A stretch of DNA of 64,000 nt, taken from contig NZ_CANLKR010000005.1 of assembly GCF_947491715.1 (NCBI RefSeq), positions 101,267 to 165,266 on the forward strand, written 5' to 3'. The stretch comes from an uncultured Shewanella sp. GTDB taxonomy: Bacteria; Pseudomonadota; Gammaproteobacteria; Enterobacterales; Shewanellaceae. This document shows, in pieces, positions 47,401 to 56,604 of the stretch. How positions within the stretch are numbered: position 1 is the first letter of the stretch; the number at the start of each line of letters is the position of its first letter. The notes below the pieces were generated by a model. The model searched no databases, was not told the DNA's origin, and saw only the letters and a list, made by a program, of their open reading frames with translations. A program made the translations under genes and the position numbers.

Positions 47401-48096
47401 CTATGATTCAGATACCGCCAATACATCTCCCATTTGAATACCACCAAGTCCGCGCAAATTGAGTATGGCACCTGTATTTGCCGTCCCTAAAGACACGCTC
47501 GTCACATGAGCATAGGTAGACACTGGTAACTCCTGACTTTCACCGTCTATTCTTCCGCTGGCCTTAATCGCGTAACTCCCCGCAGCCACGGCCTCCCCAT
47601 TGGCATCAAGGCCATTCCAACTAAGATCGATATTGCCACCGGCACTGCCATCGACAATATAGCTGGTCACTAAGGCACCATTTGCATCTTCCACTCGCAC
47701 AGTGATCTCATTAATTGCCTCTGGGGTGCTCACAACCGAATTCAATGTCGGATCTTGCTCAGAGATATAGCCAGTATCTGAAGGAATAAGCACTTTTTGG
47801 CCCACTAAACTGGATGCTTCCAACGCTTGACTCGATGTCATAATGCCATTGAGATTAACAATTTCATCATTTAATTTACTGATCCCATCGGCAGTGGAAA
47901 ACGAGGTTAATTGCTGCACCATTTGATCATTTTCTACCGGCTTAAAAGGATCTTGCATGGAGAGTTCTTGAGTCAACAAGGTTAAAAAATCTTCTTGGGT
48001 CAACTCTTGATTATTCTCTTCTGGGATCACCGATTCGGTTGGCAGCCTCAGAGCGTCTAAAAAAGGATTCCCCGTCACAATACTGGATGCACTCAT
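47401..48096 (-). CDS. flgD: flagellar hook assembly scaffold protein FlgD
   Basis: A 231-residue protein with LTQEDFLTLLTQELSMQDPFKPVENDQMVQQLTSFSTADGISKLN (the FlgD signature) and a C-terminal FlgD Ig-like part (IDLSWNGLDANGEAVAAGSYAIKASG). It caps the hook during assembly. It lies between flgC and flgE as usual. Confidence 0.95.
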   Translation of the reverse strand: MSASSIVTGNPFLDALRLPTESVIPEENNQELTQEDFLTLLTQELSMQDPFKPVENDQMVQQLTSFSTADGISKLNDEIVNLNGIMTSSQALEASSLVGQKVLIPSDTGYISEQDPTLNSVVSTPEAINEITVRVEDANGALVTSYIVDGSAGGNIDLSWNGLDANGEAVAAGSYAIKASGRIDGESQELPVSTYAHVTSVSLGTANTGAILNLRGLGGIQMGDVLAVSES

Positions 48097-48146
48097 ACAA
48101 GACCTCTTTTATAACGATATGGAGCAGTGGCAATAATAAATAGCAT

Positions 48147-48566
48147 TTATGATTTCCCTATTTTTAAGGTTTGCTGCAACATGCTTTTCGCCGCATCGGT
48201 GACTTGAACGTTCATTTGGTATGAGCGAGACGCTGAGATCATGTCGGCCATTTCTTCCATCACATTCACATTTGGTTTATAAATAAACCCTTCAGTGTCT
48301 GCCATAGGATGATTAGGAGAGTAAGTTTTCGTCAGGGGTAAATCACTTTCAACTATGCCTTTCACTGCCACGCCCACCGAAGATTGCTGCTGTTTGTTCG
48401 CTTTTTCCATACTGGCTTCAAAAATAGGGTGTCGAGCACGATACGTGCTATCAACACTGCTAGAAACCGAATCGGCATTGGCAATATTACTGGCTGTCGT
48501 ATTCAGCCTCACAGACTGTGCAGACATTCCGGATCCCGCCACATTAAATATATTAAATAAGCCCAT
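48147..48566 (-). CDS. flgC: flagellar proximal rod protein FlgC
   Basis: A 139-residue protein starting FNIFNVAGSGMSAQSVRLNTTASNIANADS and ending with YKPNVNVMEEMADMISASRSYQMNVQVTDAAKSMLQQTLKIGK. It forms part of the rod with FlgB and FlgF. It lies 2 bp after flgB. Confidence 0.95.
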   Translation of the reverse strand: MGLFNIFNVAGSGMSAQSVRLNTTASNIANADSVSSSVDSTYRARHPIFEASMEKANKQQQSSVGVAVKGIVESDLPLTKTYSPNHPMADTEGFIYKPNVNVMEEMADMISASRSYQMNVQVTDAAKSMLQQTLKIGKS

Positions 48567-48568
48567 GA

Positions 48569-48967
48569 TTATTCACCTCTAATTGCTTTTTTCAATCCTT
48601 TGAAACCACTGTCTAAAAATCCCAGTGACATCTGATATTCCAAGGTGTTTTGCATAAATGCTGATTGCTCCTGCTGCATATCGACAGTATTACCATCTCC
48701 CGTATCGGGCTGGGTCGGTATACGATAACCTGGCATCTGTTGTGATAAGGCTTTTAAGTCAAAATGCTTACTATGACTCTTTACCATTTGCAACCCATTT
48801 TGTTGTCGGCTGGCAGAAGCGAGGGCTTTGTCAAAGTCAATATCACGAGCCTTATATTGTGGCGTATCGGCATTGGCAATATTGGAAGATAAGACTTCCG
48901 CTCGTTGAGACCGCACCCCTAGAGTATATTGATGAACCCCTAAGGCTTTATCAAAGTTAATCGCCAT
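48569..48967 (-). CDS. flgB: flagellar proximal rod protein FlgB
   Basis: A 132-residue protein from the ATG at 48967 ([17 protein letters not shown]), which has AAGAGG in front of it. The longer open frame to 49018 runs into the promoter and is unlikely. Signature [23 protein letters not shown]; the C-terminal [20 protein letters not shown] is also typical. It heads the flgBCDE transcript. FlgA, FlgM and FlgN genes, common neighbours, are not seen upstream. Confidence 0.94.
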   Translation of the reverse strand: MAINFDKALGVHQYTLGVRSQRAEVLSSNIANADTPQYKARDIDFDKALASASRQQNGLQMVKSHSKHFDLKALSQQMPGYRIPTQPDTGDGNTVDMQQEQSAFMQNTLEYQMSLGFLDSGFKGLKKAIRGE

Positions 48968-49002
48968 AATTTTGCCTCTTGATATTGAATATAAAATATC
49001 AA

Positions 49003-49017
49003 GCAATTGATGTGCCA
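49003..49017 (-). promoter_or_regulatory. sigma-54 promoter upstream of flgB
   Basis: On the minus strand the site is TGGCAC-N5-TTGC, an exact consensus match with the right spacing, about 36 bp before the flgB start. FlrA or FlrC would be the activator. Confidence 0.85.
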
Positions 49018-49052
49018 AAGGATAATTACGGCAACATATTGCCGTTGTCGAA

Positions 49053-49802
49053 CTAAGGTTTAATCTTCATCCATAACAGACCAATCCATTCATGAAGCCC
49101 TGTAGCAGACATCTGCAAATAACACTCTTTTGGATAAAAGTCAGAAAGTGATAAAGAGCCACATCGCTCTCGACTTAAATGCATCGTAGGGGCAGGGATG
49201 ACAGTCATATGCGCTTTTTGATAAAACGCCATGGTTCTGAACATGTGGCTAGCTGTTGTCACCACAGCAACGGATTGATTATTGACCCGCTCACTGATTA
49301 ATGTCACTTCTTCTTCGGTGTCTCTTGGTGTTTCAAAAATCTGAATGCACCTATCAGGTATTCCCAACACCAAGGCGAGCTCTTGATGCATGGCTGCCGT
49401 TGAGCGGGTATGGCCTAAGCTACTATATCCTGATAACAACATAATGGCCTCAGGGTTCAAATGCCAGATCCGCACCGCTTCAACCACTCGAATACAGGAG
49501 GTATAACTTAATTGACTCGTGATAGGTAAAGAAGGGTCTTCAATATGGCCACCACCTAATACGTGAATAAACCCTACAGATGCATTTGAATAAACCGGAT
49601 AGCGAAATTCAAGAGGCCTCAATAAGCCAAAAGCAACAGGTTTAAGACTCAATAAATAAAGCAAAACAACACTCAACCCCAATAAGGTATACCCTAAGAT
49701 TCCATCAAATAAATAAACAAAAATCAAAGCAAGTAACATGATGCCTAAACAGGCAGGTAAGGGGTTTAAGAGATGGCCTAACACCCACTTGATATAAAAC
49801 AT
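49053..49802 (-). CDS. elyC: ElyC/SanA/YdcF family (DUF218) envelope protein
   Basis: A 249-residue protein with two N-terminal membrane helices and a DUF218 domain: [57 protein letters not shown] and a late [16 protein letters not shown]. This order matches ElyC, an inner-membrane factor acting in peptidoglycan/enterobacterial common antigen lipid-carrier metabolism in E. coli. It lies just upstream of flgB on the same strand. Confidence 0.85.
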   Translation of the reverse strand: MFYIKWVLGHLLNPLPACLGIMLLALIFVYLFDGILGYTLLGLSVVLLYLLSLKPVAFGLLRPLEFRYPVYSNASVGFIHVLGGGHIEDPSLPITSQLSYTSCIRVVEAVRIWHLNPEAIMLLSGYSSLGHTRSTAAMHQELALVLGIPDRCIQIFETPRDTEEEVTLISERVNNQSVAVVTTASHMFRTMAFYQKAHMTVIPAPTMHLSRERCGSLSLSDFYPKECYLQMSATGLHEWIGLLWMKIKP

Positions 49803-49898
49803 GTCAACCTCAATGATACCAACTGATGCTCAAACAGCACAGAGGGTTCATATGATCTATCAATCTATTAAGTGTAGTTCTCTTGTCTATGTTTAGTC

Positions 49899-50435
49899 TT
49901 AAAAATGTGAGTGGGGCTGCTTGAGAAAATCCAACTCTTCAACTGTGGACTCCCGACCTAAAATATCATTTCGATGGGGATAACGACCAAACCTGTCAAT
50001 AATGGCCTTATGTTGATGTTCATAATCCACGCTCGATTCTACGGCTCTTTGCTTAAACAAGGGCAGAGCCATTTCATGAATAAGTCGCGACTCACTATGC
50101 ATCATAGGCATATACAGAAAACTGCACTCAATACGGGTTAATTGTTTATCGGCCCTATGCGCGATAGCCTCTTGGCATAAAGCCAATGCCAATGAGTCGG
50201 ACCCAAACGCTTGAGGGGTATCCCGATACATATTTCTTGAAAACTGATCAAGAACGATAATTTCGGCCAACCGCCCTTTCGCTGTTTGCCGCCATGCATA
50301 AAGCTCACAACGATTAGCCTGATGATGTATTTTAGCAAATTGTTCTCGAATAGTTTCATCAAATATGGGATCTTTTTCCCACCACTGAGCAGGTTTTATC
50401 TCTTCAAACCAAAATTGCAATATTTTTTGATACAT
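49899..50435 (-). CDS. DUF924 family protein
   Basis: A 178-residue helical protein from the ATG at 50435 with AAGGAAAC upstream; the longer frame adds seven codons. The DUF924 pattern is clear: ILQFWFEEIKPAQWWEKDPIFDETIREQF, then LAEIIVLDQFSRNMYRDTPQAFGSD, FLYMPMMHSESRL and a terminal DRFGRYPHRNDILGRESTVEELDFL. It is a soluble TPR-like fold of unknown role. Confidence 0.88.
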   Translation of the reverse strand: MYQKILQFWFEEIKPAQWWEKDPIFDETIREQFAKIHHQANRCELYAWRQTAKGRLAEIIVLDQFSRNMYRDTPQAFGSDSLALALCQEAIAHRADKQLTRIECSFLYMPMMHSESRLIHEMALPLFKQRAVESSVDYEHQHKAIIDRFGRYPHRNDILGRESTVEELDFLKQPHSHF

Positions 50436-50483
50436 AAAGTTTCCTTTTGCATTCATGCCATTTAGCTTATCAACAAGATTTGT

Positions 50484-51023
50484 CTATGCTTGGTACTCTG
50501 ATTTCAATACGGCATAAACATATTCATCACCCCAAGCCCCTTTAAAAAAAACATTGTTGATAAAATGAGCTTCTTGTCGAAAATTAAGCCTTTCAACTAA
50601 TTGGCATGAAGCACTATTTTGGGTATCAGTAATGGCTATCACTCTGTGTTTATTCAGCGTATTAAAGAGATAGGCTAATAATGCTTTCACCGCTTCATAA
50701 GCTATCCCTTTACCCTGAAACTGCGGCGCTAACGTAAATCCTATTTCAACTTGTTGTTCATCAATAAAATGCACCGCTAAATCACCAAACAATGTTTCAG
50801 TCTTACGGTCAACAATGGCGAGTTGATACCAGCAACCTTCTTGCCCAAAAGAGGCATAATCCGTTCCCGCTAATAATGCTTGTGCATCCGCCAAGCTATA
50901 ATTTTCATCCCAACTTTGATACTTTGCCACCGCTGGCATCGCTCGATATAAGCTGAAAGCCAAAAGATCATTGTCAGACAACCCTCTTATCAATACACGA
51001 TCCGTTATTAATTCAGGACACAT
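50484..51023 (-). CDS. RimJ/RimL-type GNAT acetyltransferase
   Basis: A 179-residue protein if started at MCPELITDRVLIRGL (51023), where family similarity begins. The open frame reaches 51086 but those 21 residues are atypical. GNAT blocks: VEIGFTLAPQFQGKGIAYEAVKALL (acetyl-CoA loop) and CQLVERLNFRQEA. These enzymes acetylate protein N-termini or small amines. Confidence 0.84.
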   Translation of the reverse strand: MCPELITDRVLIRGLSDNDLLAFSLYRAMPAVAKYQSWDENYSLADAQALLAGTDYASFGQEGCWYQLAIVDRKTETLFGDLAVHFIDEQQVEIGFTLAPQFQGKGIAYEAVKALLAYLFNTLNKHRVIAITDTQNSASCQLVERLNFRQEAHFINNVFFKGAWGDEYVYAVLKSEYQA

Positions 51024-51183
51024 TCCAATACCATTATAAATAATAATTAACGCTAAAATATCAGGATAAAAAATAATAAACAACATATAGTTAATCTAAC
51101 AAATTAAAAATAACAAGCTTCAGAAATAATTAGTTACAGGTAAGTATTAGGTATTATTATGCTATTCGAGAAATAATGAGCTT

Positions 51184-51825
51184 ATGCAATATCTTGCCAT
51201 ATTTATCGACTTTATTTTACACTTACATACTCACCTCAATAGCTTAGTCGCTTATATGGGGAATGGATCTTATTTCATTTTCTTTCTCATCATTTTTAGT
51301 GAAACTGGCTTTCTCATTTTTCCCTTCTTACCCGGCGACTCTTTATTATTAGCAGTAGGTTATCTGGCGAGTATCGGAACACTTGATATGTATATTTTAT
51401 TACCTTCATTAATGCTCGCGGCAATATTAGGTAACACGATAAATTACCTCACTGGCCGATGGCTTGGTCCTAAAGTATTTCACTTTCCTCAATCACGCTG
51501 GTTTAACCCAGGTCACCTGAAAAAAGCTCAACACTTTTATGAGCTATATGGAGGTCTTGCGCTTGTTTTTGCACGCTTTATTCCTATAGTACGTACTTTT
51601 GCTCCCTTTGTTGCTGGTATTGCGGCCATGAATTGGCGACGGTTTCAATTTTTTAATGGAATTGGCTCATTAGCTTGGATTGCTATCCTTATTGAAGTAG
51701 GCTATTTTTTAGGTCATATACCTTTTGTAAAACACCATTTAAGTTTAATTGTATTAGGTATTATTCTTGTTTCTATTGCACTGCCTATTATTGGATGCGC
51801 AATACAGAATAGAAAAAATAACTGA
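51184..51825 (+). CDS. DedA family membrane protein
   Basis: A 213-residue inner-membrane protein with five to six hydrophobic segments. DedA signatures: ETGFLIFPFLPGDSLLLAVGYLA, ILGNTINYLTGRWLG, and FARFIPIVRTFAPFVAGIAAM with the conserved Arg. DedA proteins act as lipid-carrier flippases/scramblases or support membrane energetics. Divergent from the GNAT gene. Confidence 0.92.
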   Translation: MQYLAIFIDFILHLHTHLNSLVAYMGNGSYFIFFLIIFSETGFLIFPFLPGDSLLLAVGYLASIGTLDMYILLPSLMLAAILGNTINYLTGRWLGPKVFHFPQSRWFNPGHLKKAQHFYELYGGLALVFARFIPIVRTFAPFVAGIAAMNWRRFQFFNGIGSLAWIAILIEVGYFLGHIPFVKHHLSLIVLGIILVSIALPIIGCAIQNRKNN

Positions 51826-51844
51826 ATCACATGGAAGACTCATC

Positions 51845-52354
51845 ATGCTATGCCCAAGAACTGGAACGCCTCTTAAAGCAGTTAAAGTCGGTGGAATTAC
51901 GGTCGATATATCCACCGCTTGCGGCGGTGTATTCTTCGATCACCTAGAACTACAACATTTTGATGAAAAACATGAACGGCGCGGTCAAGTATTAGCAGAT
52001 CATTTAAAGCAATTCACGCCACCAAAAATAGATTTAAACCAACGAATAAAATGCCCCAAATGTATCAAAATTATTATGCAAAGGCATTACTATAGCCCTA
52101 AAAAAATTATTGAAATTGACGAGTGCCCAGGTTGCGGTGGGTTTTGGTTTGATTATGGTGAACTTGAAAAAATAAGAACACTTTTCCCCACAAAGGCAGA
52201 CAGGGACAATGCGGCTAGAGAATTTGAAGAAAACATCATCCACAGTTCCCAATACCAAGGTCACATTAAACATTTAGAAGCCAAAGAAGCGATGGCCAAA
52301 AGAATACAGAACATTAAGCAGGTCAATTCTTTTTTGTATTTATTCAATCCCTGA
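51845..52354 (+). CDS. TFIIB-type zinc-finger domain protein
   Basis: A 169-residue protein from the ATG at 51845, which has GGAAG 8 nt upstream. It carries two zf-TFIIB-like units: CPRTGTPLKAVKVGGITVD then CGGVFFDHLEL, and CPKC then DECPGCGGFWFDYGELEKI. The second half is helical and charged. Role unknown. It follows the DedA gene by 19 bp and may be co-transcribed. Confidence 0.8.
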   Translation: MLCPRTGTPLKAVKVGGITVDISTACGGVFFDHLELQHFDEKHERRGQVLADHLKQFTPPKIDLNQRIKCPKCIKIIMQRHYYSPKKIIEIDECPGCGGFWFDYGELEKIRTLFPTKADRDNAAREFEENIIHSSQYQGHIKHLEAKEAMAKRIQNIKQVNSFLYLFNP

Positions 52355-53315
52355 ATCATAAAAACAAGTCAATATTAATCCATACACAAACGCCATCAAT
52401 TGCACAACAATAGCGCCTATAACAAGCAACAAAAAATATGAAATAGTATGTTTATTGATTATTTCAACAAGGTATAATCAACTCCTTATTTTTTATATTA
52501 AAGTAATACGAAAAACGTCCTAAACATTGAGTAATCACTCCAAAATGATACATTTTATAACAGAATCCACTTTGACAAATGTAATTTCTATGCTACAAAC
52601 CAACTTAAACAAGAATAAAAATATAACAAACAAAGTCATATAGAGATAGCAGCCATGGCATGTAATTTAGATGAAGATATAAAGTATTTTATTAAAAAAC
52701 AAAAAGATAAAATACAGGGAAATTTAAGTAAAACAGGGTTTAAAGAATGCTTTCATCAACATACACACAGTGATAAAAAAACGACAAGTGAAGATGCAAA
52801 TACCTTGAGTATTAGCACCTATTTATTTTCTCAGTCTTAAATAGTCTTTTTACTCTATTCATGCTGAACATCCTGACAATAAAAGATAAAAGACCTTGAT
52901 CTCGATATCAAGGCTCCTCCCCTTCCAATATTACCCCGCTACCTACGACTATCATGTTAACCCTCCTTCTCAGTGAATACTAGAGGATGAAAGACATTAA
53001 TATAATGATATACAAACACTTTACTATACTCATAGTACCAATACATTAACAGTTAAACATAAAGGAGATATCAGTAAGAGACTTAAAAGAAAATAAGTAC
53101 ATATTGCTGAAATAGACCAATCCAAAAATGGAGACGGTTTAACCTTAAATTATTAACATCCTATCTATATTATTATATTTATTCTATTTCCCTAATATTT
53201 AAAATATATGTTTATACTTGTGAATACTGCCATTACTTGCTACCGTTGCAATGTTAACAACTAATTAACACACTCAAAATTAGCTGTACTGAAAAATAAA
53301 CCTGAAGGAGATAAA
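52355..53315. other. 960-bp AT-rich region, one doubtful small ORF
   Basis: It holds a 61-codon ORF (52655-52840) and a hairpin at 52894-52913 (CCTTGAT/ATCAAGG) that is T-tailed only on the minus strand. The rest is AT-rich sequence with no signal that I can support. Confidence 0.5.
52655..52840 (+). CDS. possible small protein, 61 aa
   Basis: A polar, Lys- and His-rich peptide (MACNLDEDIKYFIKKQKDK..., HQHTHSDKK) with a GAGATAGC sequence 8 nt before ATG that could serve as ribosome site. There is no known family and no conserved neighbour. Confidence 0.35.
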   Translation: MACNLDEDIKYFIKKQKDKIQGNLSKTGFKECFHQHTHSDKKTTSEDANTLSISTYLFSQS

Positions 53316-53768
53316 ATGGAAGCATTAGTCAAGTATGCGCCTGAACAAGCAGGAGAGTTATTTCAATACCGCTCTAAATACCTTGTATGCGGACAATATA
53401 AACAAGATATACAATACCCAGATATGTATTACGCAAGTTCCTCTTATCTTCACTTAGAAGATACGGAACATCCTAATCATATTGCTTATTATATTGCAGG
53501 AAACAAAACGCAATGCCATACCTATAGGTTAATATTAAACATTAATGATATTAGTTATATGCCCGCTGATAAAGAATACTTACTGGCCTGCGCTAAAGAT
53601 TTATATTTATATATATTTGACCGCCCACTTGATGAAAGAATTATTCATGCAATAAAGCATGGACAGGATGTTCAATTTATTTACAAAAAAACGAACATTA
53701 GTTTATATAAAAGGGATTGGTCTGCTAGTGCAACAAATGGATTTGAACTTGAATTTAGCATTGGCTAG
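53316..53768 (+). CDS. hypothetical protein, 150 aa
   Basis: Not recognised. A strong ribosome site (AAGGAG, 6 nt before ATG) supports it. The protein is soluble, rich in Tyr (about 17) with no signal peptide, and ends KRDWSASATNGFELEFSIG. The middle (AYYIAGNKTQCHTYRLILNINDISYMP) looks like a compact alpha-beta fold. It stands alone between AT-rich stretches, which may point to an accessory gene. Confidence 0.7.
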   Translation: MEALVKYAPEQAGELFQYRSKYLVCGQYKQDIQYPDMYYASSSYLHLEDTEHPNHIAYYIAGNKTQCHTYRLILNINDISYMPADKEYLLACAKDLYLYIFDRPLDERIIHAIKHGQDVQFIYKKTNISLYKRDWSASATNGFELEFSIG

Positions 53769-53948
53769 TTATCTTCGTCAACCCAATCCGATAATCGTTA
53801 TTTTACTGAACAGAGTCTCTTGGCATGGATGCCTATCTCAATAGTGATACATTAGTCACTGAAATTGACATACTTTCCCTCTCATGATCAGCATCCCTCA
53901 CTATGATGTACTATTAAAGTCAAGGCCATTTAAACCAATGACATTATG

Positions 53949-54407
53949 TCAATTCACCGTACACGCTAACTTTTTCTCAAAATAAAATAATAATTGACCA
54001 TCAATATTTTGTTGGTCAAATTGTTGGTAACCTAATTTTTGATAAAGATACTGACCTCTCAAATTAGTATCAAACACATCTAACCAGATTCGATGAGCCT
54101 TCAACTCAGACTGACAATACAATTCCATTTTTTGTATGGCTAACTGACCCAGCCCCCGACCTCTGCCATTCGCTCCAATAACAATACGACGAAACTCAAC
54201 ACTGCTAGAAGCATCATTGGCTAAAATAATAAAACCAACAAACACTTGACTTTCTAATATAGAAAGATAAACGATCTCATCCTTAAGCATTTCACTAATA
54301 TGTTTTTCATGACTATAAGGGATAATATACTCAATCGTTTCTGCATTTTGCTCCATAGACACAAAGTATGGGATGTCTTCAACACACGACGCTATTAATT
54401 CAATCAT
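53949..54407 (-). CDS. GNAT family N-acetyltransferase
   Basis: A 152-residue protein with the GNAT core FRRIVIGANGRGRGLGQLAIQKMELYC (acetyl-CoA loop GRGRGLG) and motif B ANRIWLDVFD-type segment HRIWLDVFDTNLRGQYLYQKLGYQ. The acceptor is unknown. Single gene on the minus strand. Confidence 0.88.
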   Translation of the reverse strand: MIELIASCVEDIPYFVSMEQNAETIEYIIPYSHEKHISEMLKDEIVYLSILESQVFVGFIILANDASSSVEFRRIVIGANGRGRGLGQLAIQKMELYCQSELKAHRIWLDVFDTNLRGQYLYQKLGYQQFDQQNIDGQLLFYFEKKLACTVN

Positions 54408-54601
54408 ATATTATTGTTAACCTAGAACTTTGCTTTTGCTGCTTCTCAAATGAGTAAACCAGCTTCCATAGCAATGTATAGTCGCTCACCATTGTCTTTA
54501 TGTAAACCTTAATTTAACCACTAAAGAGCAACAGCCCCTAAACTCAGAGTAGAAGATAATGTTATACTTGCGGGTAACACATTACATCATTAGGGGATCA
54601 T

Positions 54602-55453
54602 ATGGCCTCTGTTAGGCATCATAGCCATTTTTTTATCACCAATGATAATGTTAAATTACATTACCTTGATAAAGGAGAAGGCCAACCTATCGTGATGCTC
54701 CCAAGCTGGAGCCTCAGTACCGATATATACCAGCATCAAATTACAGCGCTAAGCAAAAAATATCGTGTTATTGCATTGGATATGAGAGGGCACGGTTTAT
54801 CTGAAAAAGTTGATTACGGTTATAAAATTTATCGATTTGCACACGATTTATATGAATGTCTTAATCACTTAGATATACAAGGCGCTACCTTACTCGGCCA
54901 TGCGGTAGGCGCATCCATTATTTTATGCTATTGGGAGCTTTTTGGATCACGGCACATTAAAAAGCTTATTTTAGTCGACAGAGCAGCCACTCCCATTATC
55001 AATCCCGCTTGGTCAAGTGATGACATAGCACATTTTGGACCAACTTCAGATACCGCTACAGTGCAAACATTGTGTCATCAAATTGCCAGTGTAGGAGGAA
55101 GACAATACCAACAAATTTTGCTCAACTATATGTTATCAAAAAATATCTCAAACACAGACAAGCAGCATATACTCGACAGTGCTTCTGGCCTACCCAATAC
55201 TGGTGCAGCCAATCTATTTTATGATAATTACCATCAAGATTGGCGCAACACACTCAAGTATATTTCCCTTCCCACTCTCATTATTGCAGGTAGTGGCAGC
55301 CCCATTGCCGTTTCTTCACAGAGATGGATGAGTCAACAAATAAAACATGCAAGGCTAAGGGTTTTTGCCGTAGAAGAAGGAGGAAAGCATTTCCCATTTA
55401 TCGAAAACCCTAAAAAATTTAATCACCTTATTGACGAGTTCCTTCAATCCTAA
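54602..55453 (+). CDS. alpha/beta hydrolase-fold protein lacking catalytic Ser and Asp
   Basis: A 283-residue alpha/beta-hydrolase: LHYLDKGEGQPIVMLPSWS (oxyanion region), YRVIALDMRGHGLSEK, and a nucleophile elbow LLGHAVGAS. The elbow serine is Ala 101 (codon GCG). The acid position, usually G..DP after PTLIIAG, reads SGSPIA, so the Asp is gone too. The His region GGKHFPFIENP is kept. It is probably a pseudoenzyme or uses other chemistry. Normal length and frame argue against simple decay. Confidence 0.85.
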   Translation: MASVRHHSHFFITNDNVKLHYLDKGEGQPIVMLPSWSLSTDIYQHQITALSKKYRVIALDMRGHGLSEKVDYGYKIYRFAHDLYECLNHLDIQGATLLGHAVGASIILCYWELFGSRHIKKLILVDRAATPIINPAWSSDDIAHFGPTSDTATVQTLCHQIASVGGRQYQQILLNYMLSKNISNTDKQHILDSASGLPNTGAANLFYDNYHQDWRNTLKYISLPTLIIAGSGSPIAVSSQRWMSQQIKHARLRVFAVEEGGKHFPFIENPKKFNHLIDEFLQS

Positions 55454-55585
55454 TTCATTGTATCCGCCTAACAAGCAAATCAAAAAGAAATCACTCACAA
55501 TCCTTTTTGTACTAGACACTATTTTGCTAGAATATCGCCAACTAAAATAAGCTCCATTTCTTATATAAACATTAAAGGTAACTGA

Positions 55586-55837
55586 ATGAATCCTATTCTT
55601 ACACTCTTAAAAGAACATAATGTCAGCGATGAACAAACTAAAGCCGTTTTTCAGGCATTAACTGAAAATCCACTCATGGCGATGACGACAGTACAAGAGT
55701 TGGGGATCCCACAAGAAAAATTACAATCCTTAATGATGTTACTGATGCAACAACCTGAGCTAATTAAAGAAGCCGTCAATGAATTAGGCTTGGACTTTTC
55801 TAAAGTAGAAAAAGCAAAAGCAAGCTTAAATAAATAG
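55586..55837 (+). CDS. DUF2999 family protein
   Basis: An 83-residue, helical, acidic-to-neutral protein with the DUF2999 pattern MNPILTLLKEHNVSDEQ, ENPLMAMTTVQELGIPQEKL, QQPELIKEAVNELGLDFSKV. The family is confined mainly to Vibrio and Shewanella relatives and has no known function. A terminator follows. Confidence 0.85.
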   Translation: MNPILTLLKEHNVSDEQTKAVFQALTENPLMAMTTVQELGIPQEKLQSLMMLLMQQPELIKEAVNELGLDFSKVEKAKASLNK

Positions 55838-55861
55838 TCAGTCACCAATGAATTCCATACG

Positions 55862-55889
55862 AAAAGTCAGCCCATTAACTGGCTTTTAT
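55862..55889 (+). terminator. terminator after the DUF2999 gene
   Basis: The stem AAAAGTCAG/CTGGCTTTT (one G-T pair) with an 8- to 10-nt loop, ending in TTTTATT, 25 bp after the stop. Confidence 0.65.
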
Positions 55890-55909
55890 TCTCTCACTCA
55901 ATACTCTCT

Positions 55910-56314
55910 ATGGACATAATCATGATCACCCCCCTTGCCTCTCGTCTTACACAAGGCACTGATTTAAAGGTCGCTATTCAAGAAGTGGTTCAAAAAAATC
56001 ACATTACGGCTGGAAGTATCGCTTCTTGTGTCGGTAGCTTATCCGCACTCAAAATCAGGCTTGCAGGTGCAACTGACACTCTCACACTGCAAGAGCCTCT
56101 AGAAATAGTCTCTGTGATGGGCACACTGACCCTTAAACACACCCATATTCATCTCTGTGTAGCCAACCAAAAAGGTGAGGTCTTTGGAGGCCATTTACTA
56201 GAAGGTTCGATTATCGACACCACAGGCGAACTCATTATTCATCATTATCCTCAACTCAACTTCACAAGAGAATACGATCCCAACACAGGCTTTACTGAGC
56301 TTGCTATTGATTAA
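55910..56314 (+). CDS. PPC/DUF296 domain protein
   Basis: A 134-residue PPC-domain protein with the family blocks LTQGTDLKVAIQEV, ASCVGSLSALKIRLA, EIVSVMGTLTLKHTHIHLCVANQKGEVFGGHLLEG and TTGELIIHH. The fold forms trimers, and in plants it occurs in AT-hook DNA-binding proteins. The bacterial single-domain function is not established. A second start (MITP) lies four codons in. Confidence 0.87.
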   Translation: MDIIMITPLASRLTQGTDLKVAIQEVVQKNHITAGSIASCVGSLSALKIRLAGATDTLTLQEPLEIVSVMGTLTLKHTHIHLCVANQKGEVFGGHLLEGSIIDTTGELIIHHYPQLNFTREYDPNTGFTELAID

Positions 56315-56604
56315 CATGAGCAACCTAACAATGAAATAATGAGTCAACTGAAGAGCTAACATTTAAACATTATACATAAAAGAAAGTGCTCCCTTATTCG
56401 CCTAATAATCTTACAAATAAAATAAAGTGACATCATGTTTAAAATCAATAAACATAGCCCCTTCTTACGGTTATATATTATAAAAAATAATATTTAACGC
56501 CCATTAACAAAAAATCGAATAATATAAATTCGAATATTATATTTTGTTACATATATACACTCCTATAATGTGTTTTATATGTTAAATTCTATATAGAATG
56601 TTAC

